From positions 62,001 through 126,000 of the forward strand of contig JAMDHS010000060.1 of NCBI GenBank assembly GCA_029717555.1: a DNA stretch of 64,000 bases. Reading direction: 5' to 3'. The position numbers and the translations under genes are program-made. This DNA comes from Peribolospora baueri. Lineage: Eukaryota; Basidiomycota; Peribolosporomycetes; Peribolosporales; Peribolosporaceae. Of this stretch, positions 23,358 to 34,153 are shown one piece after another. The notes under the pieces are model-generated. The model ran no database searches and was not told the DNA's origin. It was given only the letters and a program-made list of their open reading frames with translations. The stretch's first letter is position 1; every line of letters starts with the position of its first letter.

Positions 23358-24153
23358 TCAGAGCTGGCCCTTGGTGAGGAGGTCGTCGAAGGCCTCGGAC
23401 ACACGCTTGGACATGGTCTTTTCGCCTTCGCGGACCTGTGATACGAGAGTGATAAATCGGGAAGGGTGGATCGGTCAGAGAGAAAATCCTCTAGATCGCA
23501 GTACGTCCTGGGAAACCACAGCGGGGGGCAAGAATTGTAAAATCTCACCCAGACTCGCGGGTCGTAGAACTGAATCGGTCACGCGAACGGAAGGGCGAAG
23601 GGGTCAAAGGCAGCAGAGACAAAAAATGGTCAACGCGTCGTGACATCGGAGCGACAAGTCGGCCTTCCCTCTTCCAGCGCACCTTCTTGTTAGGCTTCTG
23701 CGGTCCCTCGGGGTTTCCGACCTGGGTCATGATGTAGTCCTTCTTGTTGAGGACGTAGTCCCTGATGCCCTGGAGATAGGCCCACTGCGTGTCCGTATCA
23801 ACGTTCATCTTGATCACGCCGTTCTTGACGGCCGTCGTGATCTCCTCCTTGGTCGAGCCCGAGCCGCCGTGGAAGACGAGGAACCTGTCCGAGGGCAAGC
23901 GAAAAGTGACAAGTACAAGCACGACCGTGAGAAATATGGGCGACGTGAAATCTCGCCCTCCTCTTTAAAAAAAGGTGACACGTACACAGGGGTCTGCTTG
24001 TCCGTCTTGAGCTGACCGCGGACAAAGTCCTGGTGCTTGCCGAGGAGGCCAGGCTGAAGCTTGACGTTACCGGGGGTGTAGACACCGTGGACGTTGCCGA
24101 AGCCGGCGGCAATGGAGAAGTTGGGCGAGATCTCGGAAAGGGTGCGGTAAATG

Positions 24154-24184
<31 letters not shown>

Positions 24185-25407
24185 CGGCGTTGTCGACGCC
24201 CGTGTTGTCCACACCGTCCTCCTCGCCACCGGTGATGCCGATCTCCATCTCGAGCCAAAGGCCGACCTTGGCCATGCGCTCGAAGTACTTGCGGCACGTG
24301 GCAATGTTCTCGTCCTTGGACTCCTCCGACAAGTCGAGCATGTGCGACGAGAAGAGGGGCTCCTGGTGCTGCTTGTAGTACGCCTCGTCAGCCTCGAGCA
24401 TACCGTCGAACCACGGCAAGAGCTTCTTGGCGCAGTGGTCCGAGTGGATCACGACGGGGACGCCGTAGAGCGGAGCGACGGCCCTGTCGGGAGGGATGAG
24501 AACAGAATTGAGGCCTCGTTCACGGCCAACCGAACGGGAACATAACCCGCTCGACGATGATCGTTCACTCACCTGATGAAGTGGGCGGCCGCGGCAGCAC
24601 CGCCGATAGAAGCTTGCTGCTTGTCATTGGCGACACCCTTGCCAGCGAAGTACGCAGCGCCACCCTGAGACACCTGAAGAATAACAGGGGACTTGGAGTC
24701 ACTGCGACGATTGACAAAAGGGAAGATGATCCGAAGGCGTGAGCGTAGGCCGGGAGCAGATCGATATCAGCTCCTGAAGCGTGATTGGTTCGTCTGCGGC
24801 ACATGATAGGAGGGAAGAAAAGACGAGCCAAGCCAACGGTGCTCACCGAGCGGCCTCAAGGGCAGCGTTGACAGTAGAGGAGCTGGTCACGTTCTGCGGA
24901 CGCAGAGGAGACGACGGTGAGTGGGCACTGCAAGACGGTAAAACACCGAAGGAAGGCGAACTGAATGGCGGGGACACCCACGAAAGCCTGCAAAGGAAAG
25001 AGTAATCGAGAACGTGAGCGGGGAAAACCAAATACAACCATGTCGAGCTGACCGAACGCATTACAGATGCAGAAGAAGGCAGGCACACTCACAGGAATGG
25101 CGAACTAGGAAGACAATCGGCAGGGTGACATGTAGACAGGGTGGACGAGGCATGATAAACGATGAGCGATGGCTTCCTATGGTCGACGATCGGGAAAAGG
25201 CTCACCTTGTGCTCGCGAGCATAGTCGAAGAGCTTGTAGACGTTCTCGCCGGTGAGAACGCCAGCCTGGGGGCGGGTGGGGCGGGAGTGAGACGGGGTTG
25301 GAAGATGAGCATGATCAGCGATGGTACGTCATCGAGCCGACCGACGCATGCAAGGCGCCTCGGAAGACAGAAGGAAGACTTACGGGGACGACGTCGAGGA
25401 CACCCAT
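23358..25407 (-). CDS. FBA1: Fructose-bisphosphate aldolase, class II
   Basis: Ten exons (minus): 25407-25384, 25265-25206, 25104-25093, 24987-24982, 24893-24847, 24701-24573, 24483-23986, 23884-23683, 23569-23549, 23435-23358; 358 residues, one fewer than yeast Fba1. The third and fourth exons are only 12 and 6 nt, encoding FAIP and AF ahead of NVTSSSTVNAALEAAR. Class II marks: VVIHSDHCAKKLLPWFDGML (zinc-binding His near residue 107), EMEIGITGGEEDGV, FGNVHGVYTPGNVKL, FLVFHGGSGST, KMNVDTDTQWAY, and C-terminal FYDPRVWVREGEKTM. It splits fructose-1,6-bisphosphate in glycolysis and gluconeogenesis, in the cytosol. A CCATAAAAAG TATA-like box lies about 240 bp upstream (25647-25657), fitting a highly expressed gene. 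Confidence 0.95.
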
Positions 25408-25816
25408 TGTCTGTGTTGGCTGCTGTAGAGATGGGAGGGGTGGGTATGGTATGTATGTATGACGGCTGATGAGGTCGAGCAGTCGGTGGTTGGCGACGAA
25501 CGGCTTGCCTCCGACTGAAGCGCTGCCAGTCGATCTACGGCTACTTGCCGCAGCAGTGTCTTCGGGAGAACTCGCGCGGGGTCGGCAACGTTCGGGCCCC
25601 GCGTACGCCCCCGCCCACCACCACCCCACCTTGTCTCCAGAATCTTCTTTTTATGGAGATGGACGACTGGAGGATGGTTGAGTACGAACAGAGTACACGG
25701 CTAGACTGCGGCAGATAGCACTCCGAGCATCCGGTATATCCGAACGGCGGTCAAAAGTGGTCCATGCCCATTCCAAACCCGTCGAGCCAGCGTCCACCTC
25801 ACCTCTAAATACGGCC

Positions 25817-26316
25817 CTAAGTCTGCGCGCCCCCGGCCAATTGTCGCCCTCGACGTCGGTCAACGTCGAGTGCCGAGGGCGCATGAAGAGGTAGAACGAA
25901 AACCGCAGCGGTCCTGGCAGTCTGAGAAGGCTGGTCAAACGGGCGAGGGCGGTTGTGGCCCAACGACTCCGCATGCACAGGGAGCACGAAAGATGACGAG
26001 CGCGCCATCGTTGGGAAGGACAAGGCATATGAGGGGTGCAAAGGGTTGACGAGGAAGAAAAGCGTCTCTCCAGGTCCGGGCTGGCTGTGGGACACCACCA
26101 CCGCTGTGTCCGGCGGGAGGATGGCGGAGAGCTCGTGAGCGAGGAGCGAGTTGAACTGCATAGCCGCAAAGGATCGCCGATAGTCTTGGGCGCGAGGAAC
26201 GGAAGGATGTGGCTGGGGAAAGTTGGTCAAGCTATCTGGCAGGGAAGCGCGGCGACGTTCAGGTCAAACCAGGGACACTAACTGGCTTGGAGAGCGTTCG
26301 TATCGAGGTCGAGGCC
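25817..26316 (-). CDS. Unrecognised protein, partial model
   Basis: Two joined exons are supported: 26316-26283 and 26235 onward. The first follows a long CCCT-type pyrimidine tract ending in a good acceptor (CTCGTACAG) and reads GLDLDTNALQA. A GTTAGT donor leads in matching phase to NSLTNFPQPHPSVPRAQDY, MQFNSLLAHELSAILPPDTA and VVVSHSQPGPGETLFFLVNP. Codon use and composition look coding. The start exon lies upstream of 26316 and was not found; the C-terminus past about 25960 is uncertain, and other splices there would use downstream exons near 25800. I do not recognise the family. It lies between the FBA1 promoter and the transporter promoter. Confidence 0.4.
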
Positions 26317-26328
26317 CTGTACGAGGCA

Positions 26329-26350
26329 GGGAGGGAGGGAGGGAGGGAGG
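26329..26350. repeat. (GGGA)n tract
   Basis: A GGGAGGGA tetranucleotide run. On the minus strand it is the pyrimidine tract of the intron ahead of the unrecognised gene's exon. Confidence 0.7.
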
Positions 26351-26760
26351 GATGTTGGCCGCCTGCGCCTATGGCGTGCGTCACCTTTGGGCATCCTCTA
26401 CTGTCGGGGGGGTATCATGCCGCTATTCCTCGCCATGTTGTGACCGTTCCAGGACCATGTGGGCATGACATGACGCTGAGGCGAGCGTCAGCATCGAGCG
26501 AGCCCAGATCGCCGCGGAGAAATAAATTTACGGTTTCAAATTTCCCGACCGTCGCGTCTTGCTCCATCCGATGGGACAACGCCGCAAACTCGCTCGTTAC
26601 GCATGCGGGGTCCCGTCGCCGGTGGCGGGCAGGCACCACGGCCATGGTCTCACGCCCGTCTCATCGTGGCGATCTGTAGGGAGAGGGCGGAACGCAGATA
26701 AACGCCCCTCGTCGCTGTCTTTCAGTTCGACATACCTCGTCGACCGTCCCTCCCTGCACC

Positions 26761-28401
26761 ATGGACACGCCCTCCGGCTCGAAGCCCTCCTCCGACAGCG
26801 CTCAAGGCGAGAAGGAAGTAGCCCACCTTAATCATTTGCAAGATCCCATTGTCGCTGTCCTCTCCACCCATGCAGACGAGCAGAATGCCCCTGACGGAAT
26901 CGACGACGGCGAGGTGTTCGCTCGAACTGGAGATGGCCCCGATTTTCGGGCTGTGTCATGGTGAGGATAGGATCCCGGGAGCCTGCTGGATCTCCGTCGG
27001 ATTAGTAGACCGAGTGCGGCATGCTCACCTTGACGAGTTTTCGCTCGCCCTCTTGATGGACGCCGCGAACGCCGCAGGCCATCTGCCGCTGTGCTCATCA
27101 CCAAGACACAAATGGGCATCGGCGTCCTCGGTATTCCCGCGACGTTGGACACGCTGGGCTACGTGCCTGGCATCATCACCCTGATCACCCTGTGTGCCAT
27201 CACGACCTACGCTGGCATTCTCGCGGGCACCTTCCGCCACCGACATCCATCCGTACACAACATCGGCGACGTCGGCTACATGTTGTTTGGCACAGCCGGA
27301 CAGGAGGTCATAGGCGTCTTCTACTGGCTTTTCATGACGATGATCGCCGCGGGGGGCCTGCTCGGGTCGTCGATCGCTTTCAACGCCTTCACCGAGCATG
27401 CGACGTGCACCATGGTCTGGACCTTTGTCGCTGCCGCTCTCGCGTGGCTCGCCGGCGGCGGGTTTCGTTCCTTGAATCGGGTCGCTTGGCTTGGCTGGTT
27501 CGGGCTGGCTTGCGTATTCACCGCCGTGTGGCTGGCGACCATTGCGGTGATCGTCCAAGATCGCCCCGCCGCCGCCCCTCCTGGACCGGTTGACTTGGAC
27601 GTTCGCGCCTTCAAACGGCCGTCGTTCACGGCCGCTATGACGGCCGTGTCCACTCAGCTGACGGCTTTATCGGGGACGCCGGCCTTCTTCTCCATCGGCG
27701 CCGAGATGCGCGAGCCACGTCACTACAGACGCTCCCTCTTCTCGGCTCAGGTGTTTGTCTTTGTCAACTACGTGGCCGTCGGGCTGATCGTTTATTTGGA
27801 ATGCGGTCAGTATCTTGCGTCCCCCGCACTGGGATCGGCAGGCCCGCTCGTCAAGAAGATTGCCTACGGAATCGGCTTACCTGGCCTTCTGGTCACCGCC
27901 ATCCTCTATACCCACGTGGCGGCCAAGTACATCTTTGTGCGCGTCCTTCGACATACGCGACATCTCCAAGCCAACACCGTCACACACTGGCTGGTATGGG
28001 GCGCGTCCCTCACGGTCGGCGTCGCCTTCTCGTTCGTCATCTCCGGCGCAGTGCCCTTTTTCGACGACCTTCTCGGCCTCGTGGGCGCGTTTTTGGGCTC
28101 CTTCCTCACGCTCCTCATCCCGGGGCTCATGTGGTTTTATGACGCCGTGGGTAAGCCGGCGCACAAGGTGGAAGACGGAGACAAACCGAGCAAAGGCCGC
28201 TACGCATGGATTTTGCGCGCTCTGCGCAGCGCGCGCCACGGCAAAAAGCAGGCCATCAAGGTTCTCCTGAACGTCGTATTGGTCCTTCTCGGCGCTTTCC
28301 TGATGGTTGCCGGGACGTATAGCTCGGTCGTGTCCATCCGCGATAAGTATAATGCGGGGACCGTGGGGTCCGCCTTCTCTTGCGCGGACAACTCCAACTA
28401 A
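26761..28401 (+). CDS. Amino-acid transporter, AAAP/Aa_trans family
   Basis: Two exons, 26761-26960 and 27078-28401, give 507 residues. A polar N-terminus of about 65 residues leads across the splice into FRAVSWPSAAVLITKTQMGIGVLGIP, the first helix of the auxin/amino-acid permease (Aa_trans) fold. About eleven hydrophobic segments follow, for example IITLITLCAITTYAGILAG, VIGVFYWLFMTMIAAGGLLG, GWFGLACVFTAVWLATIAVI, FVNYVAVGLIVYL and LLGLVGAFLGSFLTLLIPGL. The substrate cannot be read from sequence; relatives are vacuolar (Avt-like) or plasma-membrane neutral amino-acid carriers. The gene is monocistronic with its own upstream spacer. Confidence 0.87.
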
Positions 28402-28765
28402 GGCTCTGTCTGTATCTAACGCGCACACCCGGATCCCTTTTTAATGCACATGCCCAGTTCTCCCCAATACCCCAGCAAACGTCGGGAGATTGGTAAATGT
28501 GTGGAGGAGGGTTGCGTACTGGAACAGGAAAGGGGACAACACAGCCTTCGTCCAATCTCCTCGACAAGGCTGTCGAGCAAGTCAAGTTTGCAACGAGTGC
28601 CAGCGCCCCGCCCCTTCAAAGGAAGGGGCCCTTGCGCTCTTCTCCCTGTTGGATAATTAAACAACCTGGCGTTGAGGCGCTGGCTTGTGTCCCTTCTACT
28701 CGACTGTAGGACGAACGAGGCACCAGTAGCCTGTGAACGAGCAGCGCCGATAAAGAGCGAGTGAC
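28402..28765. other. Spacer downstream of the transporter, with hairpin
   Basis: 364 bp with no gene seen. A perfect stem-loop lies at 28610-28629: GCCCCTTC, loop AAAG, GAAGGGGC. It could be a 3' UTR structure. Confidence 0.4.
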
Positions 28766-29524
28766 TCACTTCCTTTCTTTCAGGATCATCCGAACGCCCC
28801 CTTCGCCCCTCCGTACCCTCCGCGCCTCCGCACTTTTGAGCTCCGCCCAGGTTTCTTCGTCTTTATCCGTATGGCCCATCTTGACCAGCACAACTGTCAA
28901 GGTCTTGACTCTCCCCTTCTCCTCGTCCTTGGGCCCCGATCCGACCTCAGGTCCACTCCTTGAGCGCTCTATCGCTCGGATTAAGTCATCAAGCACGTTC
29001 GCCGTGAAGCCGGTCAACTTCTTGAACGTTAAAATGAGGTATTGAACCTTGCTTGGGCACCGAGAGGCGCCCTACCGTGTCAATGTAATATTTCTCTGCT
29101 CCTCCAATGCGGTAGACGCTGACGACGAGCTGGGTGAAATTGGAGCACAAGTACAGCGCACGATTGCGTAGGTTGCTGCAGCTTACGAACCCCTCCAGGC
29201 TCTCGCCGCACGCGCTCAGGAGATCGAGCTCGTAGGGATCGTAAAGTTTTGGGGGGCAGCCCACGTCCCTGTAGACCTTCTAGCTGATGTCCAGTCGGCG
29301 AACTTTGCTGAGGAGGAAGGTGGCGCGGGGAGAGACGGACGTACGGAGGAGAAGACGGAGAGAAGTTCTTGAGCGAATGATGACTGAGGTGTAGAGCAGA
29401 GGTGTCAGCACCGCATTGAAGGCACGAGAGACACGGGCGAGCGCCGCCGCCGTCATGCCGTCGATAGAGGCGGCCTCGCGAAAGATATTTCTACGAGCTC
29501 TACGGGGAATCGAGAGAGATCCAT
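28766..29524 (-). pseudogene. F-box protein gene relic
   Basis: Reading the minus strand from an ATG at 29524 gives MDLSRFPVELVEI, the start of an F-box. The frame then slips by one near 29483-29487 and continues as FREAASIDGMTAAALARVSR, FNAVLTPLLYTSVI and ATFLLSKVRRLDIS, classic F-box/LRR text. A TAG at 29282-29280 interrupts the same frame, which then continues as YELDLLSACGESLEGFVSC and NLRNRALYL. After a likely intron, KLTGFTANVLDDLIRAIERS and TLTVVLVKMG run to a stop at 28766. Intact homologues act as SCF ubiquitin-ligase adaptors. One frameshift plus one stop within clearly family-like text argues for a decayed copy; sequencing error remains possible. Confidence 0.55.
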
Positions 29525-30465
29525 GGTGGTGCGTTGGTTGGCCGAAAGGGAGGAGAGCGGGGATGAGAGGGTACCCATCGTCCTGACGAGAAGGTCAAGT
29601 AGATGGCAAGCACGTCAGCAGAGAAACCAACGCGTGAACGTTTGTCCTCACTGACCTTTCAAGCCACACTCACCTCGTGAGCCCTTCGTCGCAACTTCCT
29701 CGCGGGTGGTTGACGGTGTCAGTGTGACGGGGTTCAAGTCAAAGGGCGAGGCGAGTGCGTCCGAGTCGAGGTGAACGCGGCAAGGGGAGTTCAACGAGGC
29801 TGGAAGCCAGCAAGCAAGGTGTAACAAGGTTCACGATTGGGCAAGAGCGAAGGCGAGGGGCGAGATACAAGAGTCAAGAGCAAGGGTGAGATACGAGATG
29901 AGGGTGAGTTACAAGATGAGAGGTTACAAAGGAGATAGCGGATGATAGACAAGGCAAGAGTCAAGATCAAGGACAAGAACGGAGATGAGATATCGGATGC
30001 TGAGTCCCCGATGGTGTGGTCTGGATTGTATGGGTTTTCCTTTGGTTTGCTTCCCTGCTGTCTCTTTCCCGTCGTCCCTTCTCTTTATATCTCTCTTTTC
30101 CTTTCCCTCTCGAACTTAATCGACACTCTCTCCCTTCCCACTTAATCGACTCTCTCTCGCTCCTTCCCCGTCACCCCGTTGCCGTTGTCATTGCAACAGA
30201 AAATAGACGCCGCCCCCTGTAGTAGTAGCATTTAGAAGAGACACGGCGATGTCATCTTCCAGGCGGAATTGGAACCAGGCTGTTCCGTACCCGAAGTGCC
30301 CTGTTTTGAAGGAGAAGGAAATAGCGAACGTCGACGTCAGCCGGCGGCGATCTTGCGAGTCGAAACGAGGAACGCACGAGTCGGGACTCCGTCGGCTCCT
30401 TGCCACGCTTTGTTCGCTCTCCTCTCCTTCTCTCACCGCGACCACGACGCTGCTGTGTGCTCGCG
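29525..30465. other. Gene-free spacer with a purine-rich degenerate repeat
   Basis: No coding signal was found on either strand. From about 29790 to 30000 the plus strand is strongly purine-rich with recurring GAGATACGAGATGAG / GTTACAAGATGAG-like words, an imperfect short repeat. CT-rich sequence follows at 30060-30180. Confidence 0.5.
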
Positions 30466-30984
30466 ATGCAGCCATACGATCCGGAAAGCGTCATGGACGC
30501 AGCTCCCTCCGCCATCCCCGCCGAGGCGTTGTCGACGCTCACCCCGGAGAGCCAAGCATACATACGACGGCTCGCCGCCTTTCGGGAGAAATCGAGGTGT
30601 CCCTGACGAAGCATCTCCAAAAACCGCCAAGCGGCCGTCCTGGTCTTGCTCTTCGAAGCGCCCGTACATCCCACCGCCGCTGCCGCCGCCGACGCCGACG
30701 CTATATGCTCCGCGGCCAGCACATCGGCCACCGCACCGACACCGACGGCGCCAACGGAGCTCAGGGTCTTGTTGACCACCCATGCTTTGCACCTTCGTTC
30801 GCACCCGGGACAGACGGCCTTGCCTGGCGGGAGGGTGGATGAAAAGGATGGGTCGTATAGGATCACTGCGGTGCGAAGTCGCGCTGTGTCGCGTGATATG
30901 TCTTCTTTCGCTAGGGACATTGCTGCTGACGCTCGAGTGCCGTCTCTCTCTCTCTCTTATGGCCGCCCCGGTCAGATCCCCTGA
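30466..30984 (+). pseudogene. Nudix (CoA diphosphatase-like) gene relic
   Basis: From ATG 30466 the frame reads LTPESQAYIRRLAAFREK, typical of the head of fungal Pcd1/NUDT7-type Nudix enzymes. It then meets TGA at 30604-30606 and continues in the same frame as NRQAAVLVLLFEAPV, ELRVLLTTHALHLRSHPGQT and ALPGGRVDEKDGSY. The LLTTxxxxLRSHPGQxALPGGxxDexD signature is that of the CoA-pyrophosphatase subfamily. The Nudix box proper (GX5EX7REUXEEXGU), which holds the catalytic glutamates, is not found in any frame downstream. No intron of sensible length removes the stop. I call a degraded gene. It neighbours the F-box relic. Confidence 0.55.
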
Positions 30985-31201
30985 GGCTGCTGAACCACCA
31001 CCACTCTCTAAACGTCCCTCAACGTTTGGCTGGAACAAAGCTCTCATACGCAAACAATCCCACCGCTGTCGCCCTTTTCTCTCCTCCGCCCCATTCGTCC
31101 GTCCGTCCGTCCGTCCTGCCCCGTACGTATGTAATGTTCGAGTCGGCCTGCCGACGCGTCATCGCATCATGATTCGAGTCCAACGCAGCCACAGACGGAC
31201 C

Positions 31202-33584
31202 CTAGCGGAACGTCTTCTGCGTGGCCGCCAAGCCGCCGTACGTGCCCAGCTGGAGGCCCGAGGCGGCGCCCAAGAAGCTTCCTGCGGCGGCGCCAAACGA
31301 AGGTCGTTGGGCGGCTCGCGCGGCGGCCTGAGCCTCTCGCCACGCGGCGAGCTCAGCCTCCGCCTCTTCCCACTTGTCTCGCTGCACCTCCTCGCCAGAA
31401 ACCTTGAGCGAGCCCGCCACGGAGGCGCCCACCCAGCCGAACATGTTGGGCGCAAAGGCCGGAGCGCTCCCCGCATCGGCCGGGGATGTGTCAGGCGGGC
31501 TCGGGTCGTTTAGAATCGTCAAGTGCGGGCCGAGGTGGGCGAGCGGGGCCCAAGGATAGGCCACGCGGGCGCTACGCCACAAGGCAGAACCCGACTCTGG
31601 CGGAGGAGTCGATGCGGGGGCCGTCACAGCCATCGAGACGTCGGTGTCCGATCGTGCGCCACCCGGCGACGACATCTCAATAGCAGAGCCATTTGGGCTC
31701 AACGCACGATGAGTCAGTGGGGTAGATGATGATGATGCCGAGAGATGAAGGAGGAGCTCTGCTCGCACACGGGGGATGAAGCCGGGAAGCATTGCGGTGC
31801 CTCCTACGAGGAGAATCGACGACACAAGCGGTTTTCGAAGATCGATGTGCAGCTGAGAGAAGAAAAAGGGAGGGCTGTCAGCCTTCCTGTCACATGATTC
31901 ACACTCAAGTTGAAAGGGTCCATACTGGCATACCTTCATCAAAGCCCCCAGCACCACCTCCACCACGCTCTCCTCATCCAAGTCCCCGCCTTCGAACAAG
32001 CATTCCGCCGCCCTCTCTCGCACCCAACCAGGAATGACGATCGTCCCTCGCCCGAGGGCGCCAGCAGGACCAGCCGGCACGGCGACGTGCGTGCCGACGC
32101 TGCTGGACATCGTCTGTGCCGGAACACGTATGGCGAGGTCGGTGGCCGTAGAGCGAGAAGCGTACATGTCGTGTAATCGACGCATAAGCTCTTCGTCCTC
32201 TGCCTCGTCGTATGCGTGTGGCCCGATGGGATCCGAAACAAAGAGCGCCCGCGCCTTGATCTGTTCAAGGAACTCGTCAGTGAGCACCTCACGCGGAATG
32301 GGGGTGGAGCGGGAAGCGGCTGGCACATGGGCGGAGCCAAAGGTGGCAGGCGGGAGAACGAAGACGCCAAAGTGAAGGAGCAAGGCGCGTAATCGCTCTG
32401 TGAGCCGGCGGCCCGCGCGAGGGGTGGTTCGTACAAGCGAGGTCAGTGGTCGTCCGGAAAAGATCTGGAAGAGTTTAAAAACGCCCGCACGGAGGAGAAG
32501 ACTAAGTGAGAGGCTCATTAAGGCTTAGCAGCTGTCGAGATTTGTTCTCGATCAACGCACAGGGACGACAGAGGTCTCCAAATGTCCACAGTCCACCACC
32601 AGTCCGGTCATCTTCCCGGTCGCCATGACGGAGAGCAAGTGAGCAGGGAGAAAAGAAACAGATTTGACCTGAAAAAAGGCGAATTTAACGTTGCACACAA
32701 AGAGGAATCAGGGGTAATCAATCTCGGGCAGGCTCGATGAGGCGTCTCTTGGCAGGGAAGATCATACACACTTGCAAGTTGGAGAACAAGACTCGGGTGA
32801 TCGTTTCGCGGATCTTGACCGGCTGCAATACATTCTCCAAGACAACCACTCTTCGTGCCTTCAGATCGCCCAGCATGAGGTTCCTTTTGATCGCCAGAGC
32901 CAAAGAGAAAGACAGAATGCATAACACGTGGGAAGGCAAGGAAGGAGGTCAGACGATGCGGCGAAAGCACCGACGACGGAATATGGCCGATGCGCACGGA
33001 AAACGACAGCACGGCGGGAAGACTCACTCGATGAAAATATATCGAAGACAGGCCTGCACCCTTGCCTGAAGCACTGCCTCCACCTCATCCCTGCCCGCTT
33101 CGTCGTGAGCCCTCTCCAAATCCAGGTCCCACAGTTCGCCCGTGCCTGGGCCCCAAGGCACACTCAAGCTCTCGCTCCCTCCGCCGCTGGCGGGCCCTCT
33201 CCCCGCCCCACCACCACCAGTTGTAGACGTGATGTCTGCAACCCCAGAGGGCAAAGGCGCAGGAGCGACTACGGGGGCGGCGAATACGAGCCGTGGCCTC
33301 GGCTCCCCGCTGAAGCCAGCCTTCCAAACACGGCTGCCGAGGTCGAGGACGATGCGGTCCTCGGTGCCATAGATGGAGTGTCGACGGAGAGAGGAGGAGG
33401 AGGAAGAAGAAGAGTAGGAAGATAGAGACGTCCCTGGGGCAGCGCCAGCGACTGTCAAGTGCCTTGAGGAGGCGGACGAGGAACCGGTGGGCCTGCGCTG
33501 GCCGTCAGAGGCGAGCACACGTCGCGCCGGAGCGAGCGCATCGTCGGCGTTGCGAGGCGTCCGTGAGACGGAAGTAGCAGCCAT
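31202..33584 (-). CDS. ARP10: Actin-related protein of the dynactin complex (Arp10/ACTR10)
   Basis: Five exons (minus): 33584-33028, 32883-32772, 32668-32561, 32464-31934, 31852-31202; 652 residues. Actin-fold motifs: IVLDLGSRVWKAGFSGEPRP (phosphate loop 1), RRVVVLENVLQPVKIRETIT, LFSNLQVKSVSFLPAHLLSV, TGLVVDCGHLETSVVP (phosphate loop 2), SSILLVGGTAMLPGFI and AYPWAPLAHLG. This order and the LENxLxPxxIRE motif match ACTR10/Arp10, which caps the pointed end of the dynactin Arp1 filament and helps dynein bind cargo. Much longer than the usual ~400 residues because of Ser-rich and Gly-rich insertions (residues 25-75 and 110-140). MAATSVS at 33584 is taken as start; an in-frame Met at 33710 is possible. 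Confidence 0.88.
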
Positions 33585-34153
33585 TTTCGGTATCTCGCAA
33601 CAGCCCTTCTGCTGTCGCAGTCTCGTTCTGTCCGAATTGGGAATCTTGACTGGTTGTGGTGTCAGCTTGGTCTTGGGAACATCAGGGAATGTTGGTCGTG
33701 GAGAGATCACGTGATTACAATTCCATTCGATGATGGAGGGAAGATATTACCGGGCGGAACGAGGGAAAAGAAGAGCAGAGACGAGGGGGAGACAATTACA
33801 AGGATCGATGCGAGAGATAAAAGTTACCTAGAGGCGATGGGGCAGGAGAAAGAAGACCTTAAAGATGAGCGGGGAGGTGCCCGTTCGTCGTCCAGCGGCG
33901 GAGGGACCCATCGGGGGAACAAAGCGAATGGGACACAGAAAGAGCCAGGGACGAACGAAGCGAAAATTGCGAAAGCAAGCCAAGAGAGACAAGTATAGGT
34001 GAAACGGAGAAAGGAAGTGGCAGAACAGGTACCAAAGGTTTAAACAAAAATGCCTGCACGTCCTCCAGAAGCGAAATACCGATTCAAACGCACGGCAGTC
34101 TACGCAAAGGCCATGCAAGCAGGGTCGTGGCCCGACTCGAGCCGATTCATCGA
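33585..34153. other. Spacer, ARP10 promoter and 3' end of the zinc-cluster gene
   Basis: 569 bp, purine-rich on the plus strand between 33730 and 34030. No gene is seen. Confidence 0.45.

Noticed and set aside
28402-31201. Possible transposon as the cause of the decayed patch
   Set aside because: No terminal inverted or direct repeats, transposase, reverse transcriptase or integrase text was seen on either strand.
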